Shown: one piece after another, positions 34,671-43,483 of the stretch
Layout: every line of letters begins with the position of its first letter
How positions within the stretch are numbered: position 1 is the first letter of the stretch
Assembly (NCBI RefSeq): GCF_000497445.1
Contig: NZ_CM002285.1
Location: 2,363,378-2,427,377, forward strand
DNA length: 64,000 nt
Source of the DNA: Streptomyces roseochromogenus subsp. oscitans DS 12.976
GTDB taxonomy: Bacteria > Actinomycetota > Actinomycetes > Streptomycetales > Streptomycetaceae
Direction of reading: 5' to 3'
The notes under the pieces: generated by a model
Databases searched by the model: none
Told to the model about the DNA's origin: nothing
The model's input: only the letters and a program-made list of their open reading frames with translations
Program-made: the position numbers and the translations under genes

Positions 34671-35106
34671 CACCCTGGACGCGGCACTGCGGCTGGTGCG
34701 TGCCCAGGCCGCGCTCGTACGACGCTTCGACTCCCGGCTGAGCGGCCTGCACGGCGTCAGTCTCGCCGACTTCACCCTGCTGCTCAGGCTGAGCGAGGCG
34801 CCCGGCGGCCGGATGCGCCGGGTGGACCTCGCCGAGGCACTGGGCCTGACGGCGTCCGGGGTCACCCGCGGGCTGGCTCCGCTGGAGCGGATCGGGCTGG
34901 TGACCCGCGAAGCGGATGCCCGGGACGCGCGCGTGGCGTACGCGTCCCTGACCGCGACGGGCAGACAGCGGCTCAAGGAGATGCGCGCCACGGCCGAGGA
35001 GACCGCCGCAGAGGTCTTCGCCGCACCGGCGTGGAAGGCCGAGGACACCGGGCTGCTGTCGACTCTGCTGACCCGCCTCGGCGGCACCGGCCTGGCCGGT
35101 CACTGA
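34663..35106 (+). CDS. MarR-family transcriptional regulator
   Basis: 147-residue winged-helix regulator: LHGVSLADFTLLLRLSEAPG, LAEALGLTASGVTRGLAPLE, then wing LVTREADARDARVAYASLTATG. These are standard MarR landmarks. The C-terminal helices are for dimerisation. It is probably cotranscribed with the DUF6204-like gene 96 bp upstream. Ligand unknown. Confidence 0.87.
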   Translation: MSDTLDAALRLVRAQAALVRRFDSRLSGLHGVSLADFTLLLRLSEAPGGRMRRVDLAEALGLTASGVTRGLAPLERIGLVTREADARDARVAYASLTATGRQRLKEMRATAEETAAEVFAAPAWKAEDTGLLSTLLTRLGGTGLAGH

Positions 35107-35380
35107 GCCTGCCGCGGTGCATCGGCTCCCCTTCTCCCATTCCCTCCCTGCTCCTGTGCGCCGGCCCTCAACACCCGTCCCGCACAGGCGGTTTCAGCCT
35201 TCCGCCGACCTGAACTCGCCGTGGCACAGCTCACGTTGAGATGTGGCCGGATTGTGAGGGAACCATGCACAGGGGCGTGGCATGCTCATGGATCACATCG
35301 AGTTACCAGCCGGTACTACCTCTGAGTAGCCCGTACGCCCGGTACCTCTCTGCCACCCCCCACCTCACACGGGACCGATC

Positions 35381-36840
35381 ATGCACAGACGCATGCGGCA
35401 CAGACGTGCCCTGCTGCCCGCCTTCGCCGTTGCCACCGTCTTCCTCGCCGCGGCCTGTTCCTCGTCCGCACCGCACGCCGAACCGTCGGCGACCGCCGGG
35501 CACGGCCGGCACGTCGAGGTCGCCGACCGGCCCGCCGACGGCACGGACCACTCGCTCGCCGTCGCCGCCGCTCCCGCCACCACCGCGACCGCCACGGCGG
35601 GACCGGCCGGTTCCGGACAGCGGGCGCGCCGAACGGCGCTCGCCGTCAGCGCATACGACAGCCACACCCGGCGGGCCGTCCTCTCCGACAAGCCCGCCCG
35701 CCAAGGGAGTTCATCCGCCTCCCCGACGACCTCCCCTCCCCCGCCCCCTCCCCCTCACCCGCCCCCACCGGCACCCCGCATCGCGCCGCCGTCGGCGATG
35801 TGATCGCCAGTGCGCCCGCGCCCGGGGCTCCGCATGGGCTGCTCGCCAAGGTCACCAAGGTGATCGGCGAGACGGACAGCGGCACCGCGGTGCAGACGGA
35901 ACCGGCCACACTCAACGCGCTGCTCGGCGACGACACAGCGAAGGGCGCCGTACCGGTCGACCCGTCGTCCTTCGCCGTCGACAAGCTGCTGCCCGATGTG
36001 AAGGTGTCCTGGTCGAAGGCGGGTGACGTGCACGCGGGCCCGAAGGGCGCGACGCTGCCGCTCGGCAGCCTGCGGCTCGATGTGAGCGCCGGTATCCCGA
36101 CGGCCCAGGGCGCCCCTGCCTCGGCCTCCGCCTCGGTGCACGGCTTCGTCCAGGTCGCCCCGCAGGTCGACTTCGCCTACGGCGGCACCGGTACCGACGC
36201 GCCGCCCGGCTCCGCCTACCTCGGCGTGTCCGGCGACTGGACCTCCGGCTGGGCGGTCGAGGGCCGGGCCGCCGCGGCCACCGGCACGCCGCTGCGGATC
36301 CCGTTCGCCAAGCTGCACGCCGACCCCGTCCTGCAGGTCGGCCCCGTCCCCGTCGTCGTCAACCTCGACCTGACCGCCTATGTGCAGATCAGCGGCGACG
36401 GGCGGGTCACCGTCGATGTCGAGCAGCACCTCAAGGGCGGCTTCAAGGCGGGCGGCGCCTTCGGCCCGGCGAAGGGCTGGACGCCGGTCAGCTCCGCGGA
36501 CATGACGAGCACACCCGTGCACACCTCCGTCACCGCCGCCGGCAACCTCAAGACGGCGCTCGGCGCCGAGGCCTCGGTCGGCCTCTACGGCACCGTGGGC
36601 GTCAGCGCCGACCTGGCTCCCTATCTGCGCGGCGAGGCCTCCGGCACGGTCAACGCCTCCTCCGACGGCGCCGGGGCGAAGACCAGGGGCGCCTGGGGCG
36701 TGTACGGCGGGGTCGATCTGTCCGGGACCCTGCGGCTCCAGCTGTCCGTCTTCGGCACACCGATCGTCCAGCGGAGCATCCCGCTCGGCACCCTGAACCG
36801 CGAGTGGAAACTGGCGGGCGGCACCCTCCGGGCAGGCTAG
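35381..36840 (+). pseudogene. secreted lipoprotein-like protein split by a frameshift
   Basis: The first frame (ATG 35381) gives a lipoprotein signal HRRALLPAFAVATVFLAAAC followed by a low-complexity region to VLSDKPAR. A -1 frame then takes over near 35690-35705 with REFIRLPDDLPSPAPSPSPA, VGDVIASAPAPGAPHGLL and a 330-residue beta-rich region ending EWKLAGGTLRAG at 36840. The second part has no export signal, and the first runs into a proline tract (PPPPPPPHPPPP) before stopping at 35803, so one protein has been divided. Sequencing error, a real mutation or programmed slippage cannot be told apart here. The codon use of both parts is normal. Function unknown. Confidence 0.6.
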
Positions 36841-36975
36841 GGACCGTCCGGCGGATCAGGTCGAAGGAAAACGACGGCTCCTCACCAACGTCCTGGGACA
36901 ACTCACCTGGGCACGCCGGCCGGGCACCCGGCTCCGGCGCAGCGCGCCTCGGCGCCCGGCTCCAGCTCGGCGCGC

Positions 36976-37404
36976 CTAGGCGCTCGGCTCCGAAGCAGAG
37001 GGCTGCGCCGCCGGTATCCAGCCCTGGCCGCGCAGCACGGACGACACGTCCGGTGCTCGGTAGTGCTCCCCCTTCAGGACCTTGCCGTCGGCCCGGCGGG
37101 CGACCTGCCCGTCCGGGCCGGCCTTGCTCATGTTGGCCCGGTGGATCTCGGCGATCACCTGATCGAGGTCGATGCCGTGGACCAGCGCCGTGCCGTACGC
37201 CACGTAGACCACGTCCGCCAGTTCGTGCGCGAGCTTGTCCAGCGGGCCGTCGACCGCGACCTCGGCGACCTCCGCGGCCTCCTCGGCGAGCAGTTCGCCA
37301 CGGTGCGCGGCCAGTTCGGGGTCCACCTCCGTCGGCGTACTGCGGGCGTCGAGACCGAAGGCGCGGTGGAACTCCCGGACGAGGTGGGCGGGTGAAGTGC
37401 TCAT
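36976..37404 (-). CDS. MazG-like nucleotide pyrophosphohydrolase
   Basis: 142 residues of the all-alpha NTP pyrophosphatase fold: ELLAEEAAEVAEVAVDG (ExxE metal site), KLAHELADVVYVAYGTALVH (ExxxD site), then DQVIAEIHRANMSK. These enzymes hydrolyse (d)NTPs, including damaged ones. There is no Shine-Dalgarno before ATG 37404. A PafBC-like promoter places the transcript start on or next to the ATG, so the mRNA should be leaderless and DNA-damage inducible. It is divergent from the TAXI protein. Confidence 0.85.
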   Translation of the reverse strand: MSTSPAHLVREFHRAFGLDARSTPTEVDPELAAHRGELLAEEAAEVAEVAVDGPLDKLAHELADVVYVAYGTALVHGIDLDQVIAEIHRANMSKAGPDGQVARRADGKVLKGEHYRAPDVSSVLRGQGWIPAAQPSASEPSA

Positions 37405-37410
37405 GCGTCG

Positions 37411-37433
37411 ACTCTAACGGCGACCACTGACAG
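37411..37433 (-). promoter_or_regulatory. PafBC/RecA-NDp-like promoter of the mazG-like gene
   Basis: Minus strand CTGTCAGTG (37433-37425), 8 nt, TAGAGT (37416-37411): one mismatch from TTGTCRGTG-N8-TANNNT. The -10 ends 6 bp before the ATG at 37404, which predicts a transcript starting at the start codon. Confidence 0.7.
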
Positions 37434-37510
37434 CGCCCGCGGTCCGCTTCCCCGTCCCGGAGTGACCCGGGCCCTGGCCAGCGCCGCGCCCGGCCTGGCA
37501 GGATCGCCGC

Positions 37511-38509
37511 ATGTCCAAGGTGTTCCCCCGGATCAGCAGACGCCGGGCGCTGCCGGCCGCGGCCGCCGGTGCCGTGGTGCTCGGGCTGCTGCTGTGGTGG
37601 CTGCTGCCGCTGGGCGAGAAGCCGCCGAGCGGGACGATCGTGTTCAGCACGGGCACTCCCCGAGGGGTGTACCAGGAGTACGGCGAGCGGCTGCGCGCCG
37701 AGTTCGCCAAGGACATGCCCGACTTGACGGTGAAGCTCCTCAACAGTGCCGGTTCGCAGGAGAACGTGCAGCGGGTGGCGACCGGCAAGGCCGACTTCAC
37801 CATCGCGGCGGCGGACGCGGTGGAGGCGTACGAACTGGCGCACGGCAGCGGCGCCGAGCGGCTGCGCGGGGTGGCCCGGCTCTACGACGACTATGTGCAT
37901 CTCGTCGTGCGCAGCGACTCGGACATCCGGAGCATCGCGGACCTGCGGCACAAGCGGGTGGCGACCGGGCTGCCCGACTCCGGGGTGCGGCTGATCGCCG
38001 ACCGGGTGCTCAAGGCCGCCGGCATCGACCCGCGCAAGGACATCACGGCGGTCGCGGACGGCATCGACACCGGGCCCGACCGGCTGGCGCAGCACAAGAT
38101 CGACGCCTTCTTCTGGTCGGGCGGCCTGCCCACCAGGGGACTGCTCACACTGGCGAACAAGTCCGCCTTCAAGTTCGTGCCGATCGAGGGCGACCTCGTC
38201 ACCAAGCTGCACAACGAGGGCCAGGAGGCGCGCTACTACCGGGCCACCAACATCCCCGAGTCGGCCTACCCGGCCGTACAGCAGGGCAGCGTGGTCCCGA
38301 CCATCGCCGTGTCCAACCTCCTGATGACGCGTACGGACGTGGACCCCCGGCTGACCGAATGGGTGACCCGCACGGTCATCAAGAGCCGCGACGGCATCGG
38401 CGCCCACGTCCACTCCGCCCAACTGGTCGACCTGCGCACCGCCATCTACACCGACCCCCTCCCCCTCCAGGAGGGCGCCCGCCGCTACTACCGCTCGATG
38501 AAGCCCTAG
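37511..38509 (+). CDS. TAXI-family TRAP transporter solute-binding protein
   Basis: 332 residues with an N-terminal membrane anchor (LPAAAAGAVVLGLLLWWLLPLG, after an RR pair) and a TAXI-type binding domain: GTIVFSTGTPRGVYQEYGER, VATGKADFTIAAADAV, VRSDSDIRSIADLRHKRVA, DAFFWSGGLPTRGL. These proteins usually deliver carboxylates to TRAP permeases, but no permease gene is nearby. It is followed by the convergent histidine kinase gene, so a sensory accessory role is possible. That link is inference. Confidence 0.85.
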   Translation: MSKVFPRISRRRALPAAAAGAVVLGLLLWWLLPLGEKPPSGTIVFSTGTPRGVYQEYGERLRAEFAKDMPDLTVKLLNSAGSQENVQRVATGKADFTIAAADAVEAYELAHGSGAERLRGVARLYDDYVHLVVRSDSDIRSIADLRHKRVATGLPDSGVRLIADRVLKAAGIDPRKDITAVADGIDTGPDRLAQHKIDAFFWSGGLPTRGLLTLANKSAFKFVPIEGDLVTKLHNEGQEARYYRATNIPESAYPAVQQGSVVPTIAVSNLLMTRTDVDPRLTEWVTRTVIKSRDGIGAHVHSAQLVDLRTAIYTDPLPLQEGARRYYRSMKP

Positions 38510-38618
38510 CGGGGGCGGACGAAAGCCCATCGAGCCGGGCCGCAGCCTCCCGGCCCCGCCCAGGCGCCGCCCAACCGAGCGGTTACCTGTTACCGGTGGA
38601 CCCCGCTCCCCTCCCCGG

Positions 38619-40022
38619 TCAGCGCTCCCCCTGCCGGGGCACCGCCACCGTCACCCGCAAGCCGCGCGGCGTATGGTGGGCGTAGGCGATCGAGCCGCCG
38701 CCCGCCGTGAGCAGCGCACGGACGATGGAGAGGCCGAGGCCGGAGCCCTTGATGTTCTGGTGGCGGCCGCTGCGCCAGAAGCGGTCGCCCACGCGCGCGA
38801 GTTCCTCGTCGGTGAGGCCGGGTCCGGTGTCGGTGACGACGACCGTGGAGGTGTCGCCGTCGACGGCCACGGTGACCGCCACCGTGCCGCCCTCGGGGCT
38901 GAACTTCACGGCGTTGTCGATCACCGCGTCCAGGGCGCTGGACAGGGTGATCGGGTCCGCCCAGGCGGTCGTGGGCGGACAGTCCCCGGTCAGCCGGACA
39001 CCCTTGGCCTCGGCGGCCGGAGACCAGGCGGCGACCCGCTCCCCGGCGAGCGCGCCGATGTCGGTCAGGCTCAGGTCCGCCTCGGCGTGCTCGGCCAGCG
39101 CCAGGTCGAGCAGGTCGTCCAGAACCTGCGCGAGGCGCTTGCCCTCGGTGCGGACCGAGGCGATCTCCTCATTGCCCTCCGGGAGTTCGAGTGCGAGCAG
39201 TTCGATGCGCAGCAGCAGCGCCGAGAGCGGGTTGCGCAGCTGGTGCGAGGCGTCCGCGACGAAGGCCCGCTGCTGCTCCAGCACGTCCTCGACGTTGTCC
39301 GCCATCTCGTTGAACGACCGGGCCAGCCGTCTGAGTTCCGGCGGCCCGCCGGCGGCCGCGACCCGGGACTTCAGGCGTCCGGTGGCGATGTCGTGCGTGG
39401 TGGCGTCCAGGACCCGTACCGGCCTGAGCACCCAGCCGGTCAGCCGCAGCGCCGCGCCGACGGCCAGCAGCATCGCCGCGATCTCCCCGGCCCCGATGAG
39501 CAGCCAGCCGCGCAGGGTCCGTGAACGCATCTGCCCGGTGGGTGAGTCGGTGACCACGACCGCCACGACGTCCCCGTCCCGGATCACCGGTGAGGCGACG
39601 ATCAGCCGGCTGCGCTGCCAGGGCCACACCTGTTTCGGGTCGTGGCTGCGCCGGCTCAGCAGCGCCTCCTCGAAGGCGTCCCGCACCTCCCCCGTCCGCG
39701 GTACGAACCAGTCGCCGGGCGCATTGGCCATCGCGGAGTCGTTACGGTAGAAGACGCCCGCGCGGATGCCGTAGACGCCGTAGTAGCTGTCCAGTTCGCT
39801 GCGCAGGGCCTCCAGGCGCTCGTCGGTGCTGGTGCGGCGGGACCCACTGGGCCCGTCGGTGACGAACTGGGCGAGCGCCGCGAAGCGGGCCGTGTCGTCG
39901 ATGCGGTCGACGACGACCCTCTGCTGCTGGGCGGCGGCCAGGCTGACGGCGAGCGGGATCCCGAGGGCGAGGAGGACGGCCGCTATCAGGACGATGAGCA
40001 GCGGCAGCAGACGTGCGCGCAC
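38619..40022 (-). CDS. gluK: sensor histidine kinase (GluK-type)
   Basis: 467 residues. TM1 LLPLLIVLIAAVLLALGIPLAV, an extracytoplasmic sensor region (residues ~35-165), TM2 LLIGAGEIAAMLLAVGAALRL, HAMP, then DHp with phospho-His in VADASHQLRNPLSALL, and catalytic boxes N (ALDAVIDNAVKFS), G1 (VVTDTGPGLTDE) and G2 (GSGLGLSIV). It lies 9 bp downstream of the response regulator in one operon and is divergent from the glutamate transporter. From memory this pair is GluR-GluK of S. coelicolor, which senses glutamate and controls gluABCD. Confidence 0.9.
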   Translation of the reverse strand: MRARLLPLLIVLIAAVLLALGIPLAVSLAAAQQQRVVVDRIDDTARFAALAQFVTDGPSGSRRTSTDERLEALRSELDSYYGVYGIRAGVFYRNDSAMANAPGDWFVPRTGEVRDAFEEALLSRRSHDPKQVWPWQRSRLIVASPVIRDGDVVAVVVTDSPTGQMRSRTLRGWLLIGAGEIAAMLLAVGAALRLTGWVLRPVRVLDATTHDIATGRLKSRVAAAGGPPELRRLARSFNEMADNVEDVLEQQRAFVADASHQLRNPLSALLLRIELLALELPEGNEEIASVRTEGKRLAQVLDDLLDLALAEHAEADLSLTDIGALAGERVAAWSPAAEAKGVRLTGDCPPTTAWADPITLSSALDAVIDNAVKFSPEGGTVAVTVAVDGDTSTVVVTDTGPGLTDEELARVGDRFWRSGRHQNIKGSGLGLSIVRALLTAGGGSIAYAHHTPRGLRVTVAVPRQGER

Positions 40023-40031
40023 CCGTCCCCG

Positions 40032-40718
40032 CTAGACGGCCGGGGCGACGAGCCGGTAGCCGACGCCGCGTACGGTCTCGATCAGCGCGGGCATGCGCAG
40101 TTTGGCGCGCAGGGAGGCGACATGCACCTCCAGGGTGCGGCCGGTCCCCTCCCAACTGGTGCGCCAGACCTCGCTGATGATCTGTTCCCGCCGGAAGACC
40201 ACACCGGGGCGCTGCGCGAGCAGGGCGAGCAGATCGAACTCCTTGCGGGTCAGTTGGATTATCGAACCATCCACGGTGACCTGCCGGGTGGGCAGTTCGA
40301 TGCGCACGGGGCCGAGCAGCAGGGAGCTGTCACCACCGGACCCCGCGTCCTCGTGGACGGTGCGCCGGCTGACGGCGTGTATACGGGCGAGCAGTTCCCC
40401 GGTGTCGTACGGCTTCACCACATAGTCGTCGGCGCCGAGGTTGAGCCCGTGGATGCGGGAGCGGACGTCGGAGCGGGCGGTGACCATGATGACCGGGGTG
40501 CTGGTGCGTTTGCGGATCTTGCCGCAGACCTCGTATCCGTCCTGGTCGGGCAGGCCGAGGTCAAGGAGGACCACGCCGAATCCGGCGCCCTCGGGGACGA
40601 GGGCCTGGAGGGCCTCCTCGCCGCTGCGCGCGTGTGTGACCTCGAATCCGTGCCGGGCGAGTACGGCGGACAGGGCCGCGGCGACGTGGTTGTCGTCCTC
40701 GACGAGCAGCAGTCTCAT
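40032..40718 (-). CDS. gluR: OmpR/PhoB-family response regulator (GluR-type)
   Basis: 228 residues. Receiver: acidic pair in LLLVEDDNHVAAAL, phospho-Asp in VVLLDLGLPDQDGYEV, conserved Lys in YVVKPYDTGELLARI. DNA-binding winged helix: LTRKEFDLLALLAQRPGVVF, ISEVWRTSWEGTGRTLEVHV, VRGVGYRLV. ATG 40718 is preferred over 40766 because GGAGGGG precedes it and the receiver starts there. Direct repeats 11 bp apart upstream of gluA are a likely target. Confidence 0.9.
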   Translation of the reverse strand: MRLLLVEDDNHVAAALSAVLARHGFEVTHARSGEEALQALVPEGAGFGVVLLDLGLPDQDGYEVCGKIRKRTSTPVIMVTARSDVRSRIHGLNLGADDYVVKPYDTGELLARIHAVSRRTVHEDAGSGGDSSLLLGPVRIELPTRQVTVDGSIIQLTRKEFDLLALLAQRPGVVFRREQIISEVWRTSWEGTGRTLEVHVASLRAKLRMPALIETVRGVGYRLVAPAV

Positions 40719-40920
40719 CCCGGCCCCCTCCGGTTCAGCGGTCGTACGGTCTTGGTTCTCGTGCATCGTGTAGCTCGCGCGCGTGCACCATGGCAGTCAC
40801 GCCGATGGACAAGGACGACGTCAAGAGGGTTCCGGTTGCCGGCCGCTTCCGTTATCCGGCCGATACGCACACGCGCGGCAAGTGCTACGACACGTGTCCG
40901 ATTGCTATCGGATCGTGATG

Positions 40921-40938
40921 CTCAGATCTCCCTCAGAT
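40921..40938. promoter_or_regulatory. Candidate GluR-binding direct repeats upstream of gluA
   Basis: CTCAGAT at 40921-40927 and again at 40932-40938: an 11-bp period, the spacing used by OmpR-family regulators, 68-85 bp before the gluA start. A short palindrome CCGATTGCTATCGG lies just upstream (around 40899-40912). Confidence 0.5.
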
Positions 40939-41005
40939 GTGATGACGCAGGTCACAGCCGCTCACTACTGTCCTCCGAAACCGAGGAGGACGGAGCCTGA
41001 GAGCG

Positions 41006-41782
41006 ATGACCAATGTATCGGCGGCCGAGGAAGACGGGGCCGTGTCCGACGAACTGGTCGTCCTGAAGAGCGTCAACAAGCACTTCGGCGCGTTGCACGT
41101 TCTCCAGGACATCGACCTGACGATCGCCCGCGGCGAGGTCGTCGTGGTCATCGGGCCCTCCGGGTCCGGAAAGTCGACCCTGTGCCGCACCATCAACCGC
41201 CTGGAGACGATCGACTCGGGCACCATCACGATCGACGGAATGCCGCTGCCCCAGGAGGGCAAGGAGCTGGCCCGGCTGCGGGCGGACGTCGGGATGGTCT
41301 TCCAGTCCTTCAACCTGTTCGCGCACAAGACCGTGCTCGAGAACGTGATGCTGGGGCAGCTCAAGGTCCGGAAGGCGGAGAAGAAGCAGGCCGAGGAGAA
41401 GGCCCGGTCCCTGCTCGACCGGGTCGGCGTGGGCACCCAGGCCGACAAGTACCCCGCCCAGCTCTCCGGCGGCCAGCAGCAGCGCGTCGCCATCGCGCGG
41501 GCGCTGGCGATGGGCCCGAAGGTCATGCTCTTCGACGAGCCGACCTCCGCCCTCGACCCCGAGATGATCAATGAGGTCCTCGAGGTCATGCAGCAGCTCG
41601 CCCGCGAGGGCATGACGATGGTCGTCGTCACCCATGAGATGGGTTTCGCACGATCGGCCGCCAACCGGGTCGTCTTCATGGCCGACGGCCGGATCGTCGA
41701 ACAGGCCGCGCCCGACCGGTTCTTCAGCAACCCGCGCAGCGACCGGGCCAAGGACTTCCTGTCCAAGATCCTGCACCACTGA
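41006..41782 (+). CDS. gluA: glutamate ABC transporter ATP-binding protein
   Basis: 258-residue polar-amino-acid ATPase. Walker [16 protein letters not shown], signature [15 protein letters not shown], Walker [16 protein letters not shown], switch His in [10 protein letters not shown]. First gene of gluABCD. ATG 41006; the region GGAGGACGGAGCC lies upstream. It energises uptake through GluC/GluD. Confidence 0.95.
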   Translation: MTNVSAAEEDGAVSDELVVLKSVNKHFGALHVLQDIDLTIARGEVVVVIGPSGSGKSTLCRTINRLETIDSGTITIDGMPLPQEGKELARLRADVGMVFQSFNLFAHKTVLENVMLGQLKVRKAEKKQAEEKARSLLDRVGVGTQADKYPAQLSGGQQQRVAIARALAMGPKVMLFDEPTSALDPEMINEVLEVMQQLAREGMTMVVVTHEMGFARSAANRVVFMADGRIVEQAAPDRFFSNPRSDRAKDFLSKILHH

Positions 41783-41859
41783 CGGTGCGGGACCGCCCCG
41801 CGCCCCTGGGTTGCCTTTTCCAACGGACCTCGTTCCGCACCACTCGAAGGATGTTCACC

Positions 41860-42696
41860 ATGAAGCTCCGCAAGGTCACCGCCGCCTCGGCCGTCGTGGT
41901 CGCCCTCGCCGTAACCGCCACCGCGTGCGGCGGCAACAACTCGAACAGCGGCTCGGGCGGCGGTAGCGGCAAGATCAAGATCGGTATCAAGTTCGACCAG
42001 CCGGGCCTGGGCCTGAAGCAGCCCGACGGCAGCTACGCGGGCTTCGACGTGGACGTGGCCACGTACGTCGCCAAGCAGCTCGGCTACAAGCCGAGCGACA
42101 TCCAGTGGGTGGAGACCAAGAGCGCCGACCGTGAGAACGCGCTGCAGCGCGGTGACGTGAAGTTCATCGCCGCCACCTACTCGATCACCGACAAGCGCAA
42201 GGCCAAGGTCGACTTCGCCGGTCCGTACCTGCTGGCCCACCAGGACCTGCTGCTCAAGAAGGACTCGAAGATCGCCAAGGGCACGGACCTCAACGGCAAG
42301 AACCTGTGCTCCGTGACCGGCTCCACGTCGGCACAGAACATCCACGACACGATCGCCCCGCACTCCAACCTGAAGGAGCTCAGCTCCTACTCGGAGTGCA
42401 TCGCGAGCCTCCAGAGCGGCGCGGTGGACGCGGTGACCACCGACGACTCGATCCTCGCGGGCTACGCCGCGCAGGACAAGTACAAGGGCCAGTTCAAGCT
42501 CGCCGGTCTGAAGCTGAGCAACGAGAACTACGGCATCGGCGTCAAGAAGGGCGACTCCGCGACCCTCGACAAGATCAACAAGGCGCTGGAGAAGATGGTC
42601 AGCGACGGCTCCTGGAAAGCCGCCGTGGAGAAGAACTTCGGCCCGGCGAACTACAAGAACGAGCCCGCGCCGAAGATCGGCCAGATCGTCAAGTAA
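41860..42696 (+). CDS. gluB: glutamate-binding lipoprotein
   Basis: 278-residue solute-binding protein. Signal and lipobox: VTAASAVVVALAVTATACGG with the lipidated Cys. Binding-domain features: GFDVDVATYVAKQLGY, WVETKSADRENALQRGDVKF, AATYSITDKRKAKVDFAGPY, typical of cluster-3 amino-acid binding proteins. ATG 41860 is chosen since GAAGG is 9 nt upstream and the signal begins there. A strong hairpin follows it before gluC. Confidence 0.93.
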   Translation: MKLRKVTAASAVVVALAVTATACGGNNSNSGSGGGSGKIKIGIKFDQPGLGLKQPDGSYAGFDVDVATYVAKQLGYKPSDIQWVETKSADRENALQRGDVKFIAATYSITDKRKAKVDFAGPYLLAHQDLLLKKDSKIAKGTDLNGKNLCSVTGSTSAQNIHDTIAPHSNLKELSSYSECIASLQSGAVDAVTTDDSILAGYAAQDKYKGQFKLAGLKLSNENYGIGVKKGDSATLDKINKALEKMVSDGSWKAAVEKNFGPANYKNEPAPKIGQIVK

Positions 42697-42745
42697 CGCG
42701 GAACTCCGCCGGCGCTCACTCCGGCGGGTGACGCAGGGTTCTGAA

Positions 42746-42775
42746 GGCGCGCCGCCGCTTTCCCGGCGGCGCGCC
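42746..42775 (+). terminator. Intra-operon hairpin between gluB and gluC
   Basis: GGCGCGCCGCCG (42746-42757) and CGGCGGCGCGCC (42764-42775), perfect 12-bp arms with a 6-nt loop. It probably stops part of the transcription or protects the gluAB mRNA 3' end, giving more binding protein than permease. Confidence 0.7.
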
Positions 42776-42817
42776 CCGCCCTCCACGTACGCCACACACC
42801 CGGAAGCGCGGGAGATC

Positions 42818-43483
42818 GTGTTCGACTTTCTTTCTGGTTACGACGTCCTAGGGGCGTTCTGGATGACGGTGAAACTCACCGTCCTCTCCGCGGTCGGCTC
42901 CCTGGTCTGGGGCACCCTGCTGGCCGGGATGCGGGTCAGTCCGGTCCCGATGATGCGCGGGTTCGGCACCTTCTACGTGAACATCGTCCGCAACATCCCG
43001 CTGACGATCATCATCCTGTTCACCTCGCTCGGCCTCGCCGACATCTTCCGCGTGACGCTGGGCGCCTCCGACTTCAAGGTCCAGGGATTCCGCCTGGCCG
43101 TCCTCGGTCTCATCGCCTACACGGCCGCCTTCGTGTGCGAGGCGATCCGCTCCGGCATCAACACCGTGCCGGTCGGCCAGGCCGAAGCCGCCCGTGCGAT
43201 CGGGCTCAACTTCGGCCAGACCCTGCGCCTGATCGTGCTGCCCCAGGCGTTCCGCGCGGTCATCGGCCCGCTGGCCAACGTCCTGATCGCTCTGACGAAG
43301 AACACCACTGTCGCGGCCGCCATCGGCGTCGCCGAGGCCGCGACCCTGATGAAGACCATGATCGAGAACGAGGCACAGACCCTGGCCATCGGCGCCGTCT
43401 TCGCCCTCGGGTTCGTGATCCTGACCCTGCCCGTCGGCCTGGTCCTGGGCTGGCTCGGCAAGCGACTGGCGGTGAAGCGATGA
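42818..43483 (+). CDS. gluC: glutamate ABC transporter permease
   Basis: 221-residue His/Glu/Gln/Arg-type permease: FWMTVKLTVLSAVGSLVWGT, RNIPLTIIILFTSLGL, the EAA loop EAARAIGLNFGQTLRLIVLP, and several membrane helices. The reading frame is open from 42728, but homology and a nearby GGGAG favour GTG 42818 (VFDFLSGYDVLGAFW). It ends in ATGA overlap with gluD. Confidence 0.92.
   Translation: MFDFLSGYDVLGAFWMTVKLTVLSAVGSLVWGTLLAGMRVSPVPMMRGFGTFYVNIVRNIPLTIIILFTSLGLADIFRVTLGASDFKVQGFRLAVLGLIAYTAAFVCEAIRSGINTVPVGQAEAARAIGLNFGQTLRLIVLPQAFRAVIGPLANVLIALTKNTTVAAAIGVAEAATLMKTMIENEAQTLAIGAVFALGFVILTLPVGLVLGWLGKRLAVKR

Noticed and set aside
42728..42817. Longer GluC start at 42728
   Set aside because: The extra 30 residues would be translated across the gluB-gluC hairpin and have no similarity to permeases; GTG 42818 is preferred.
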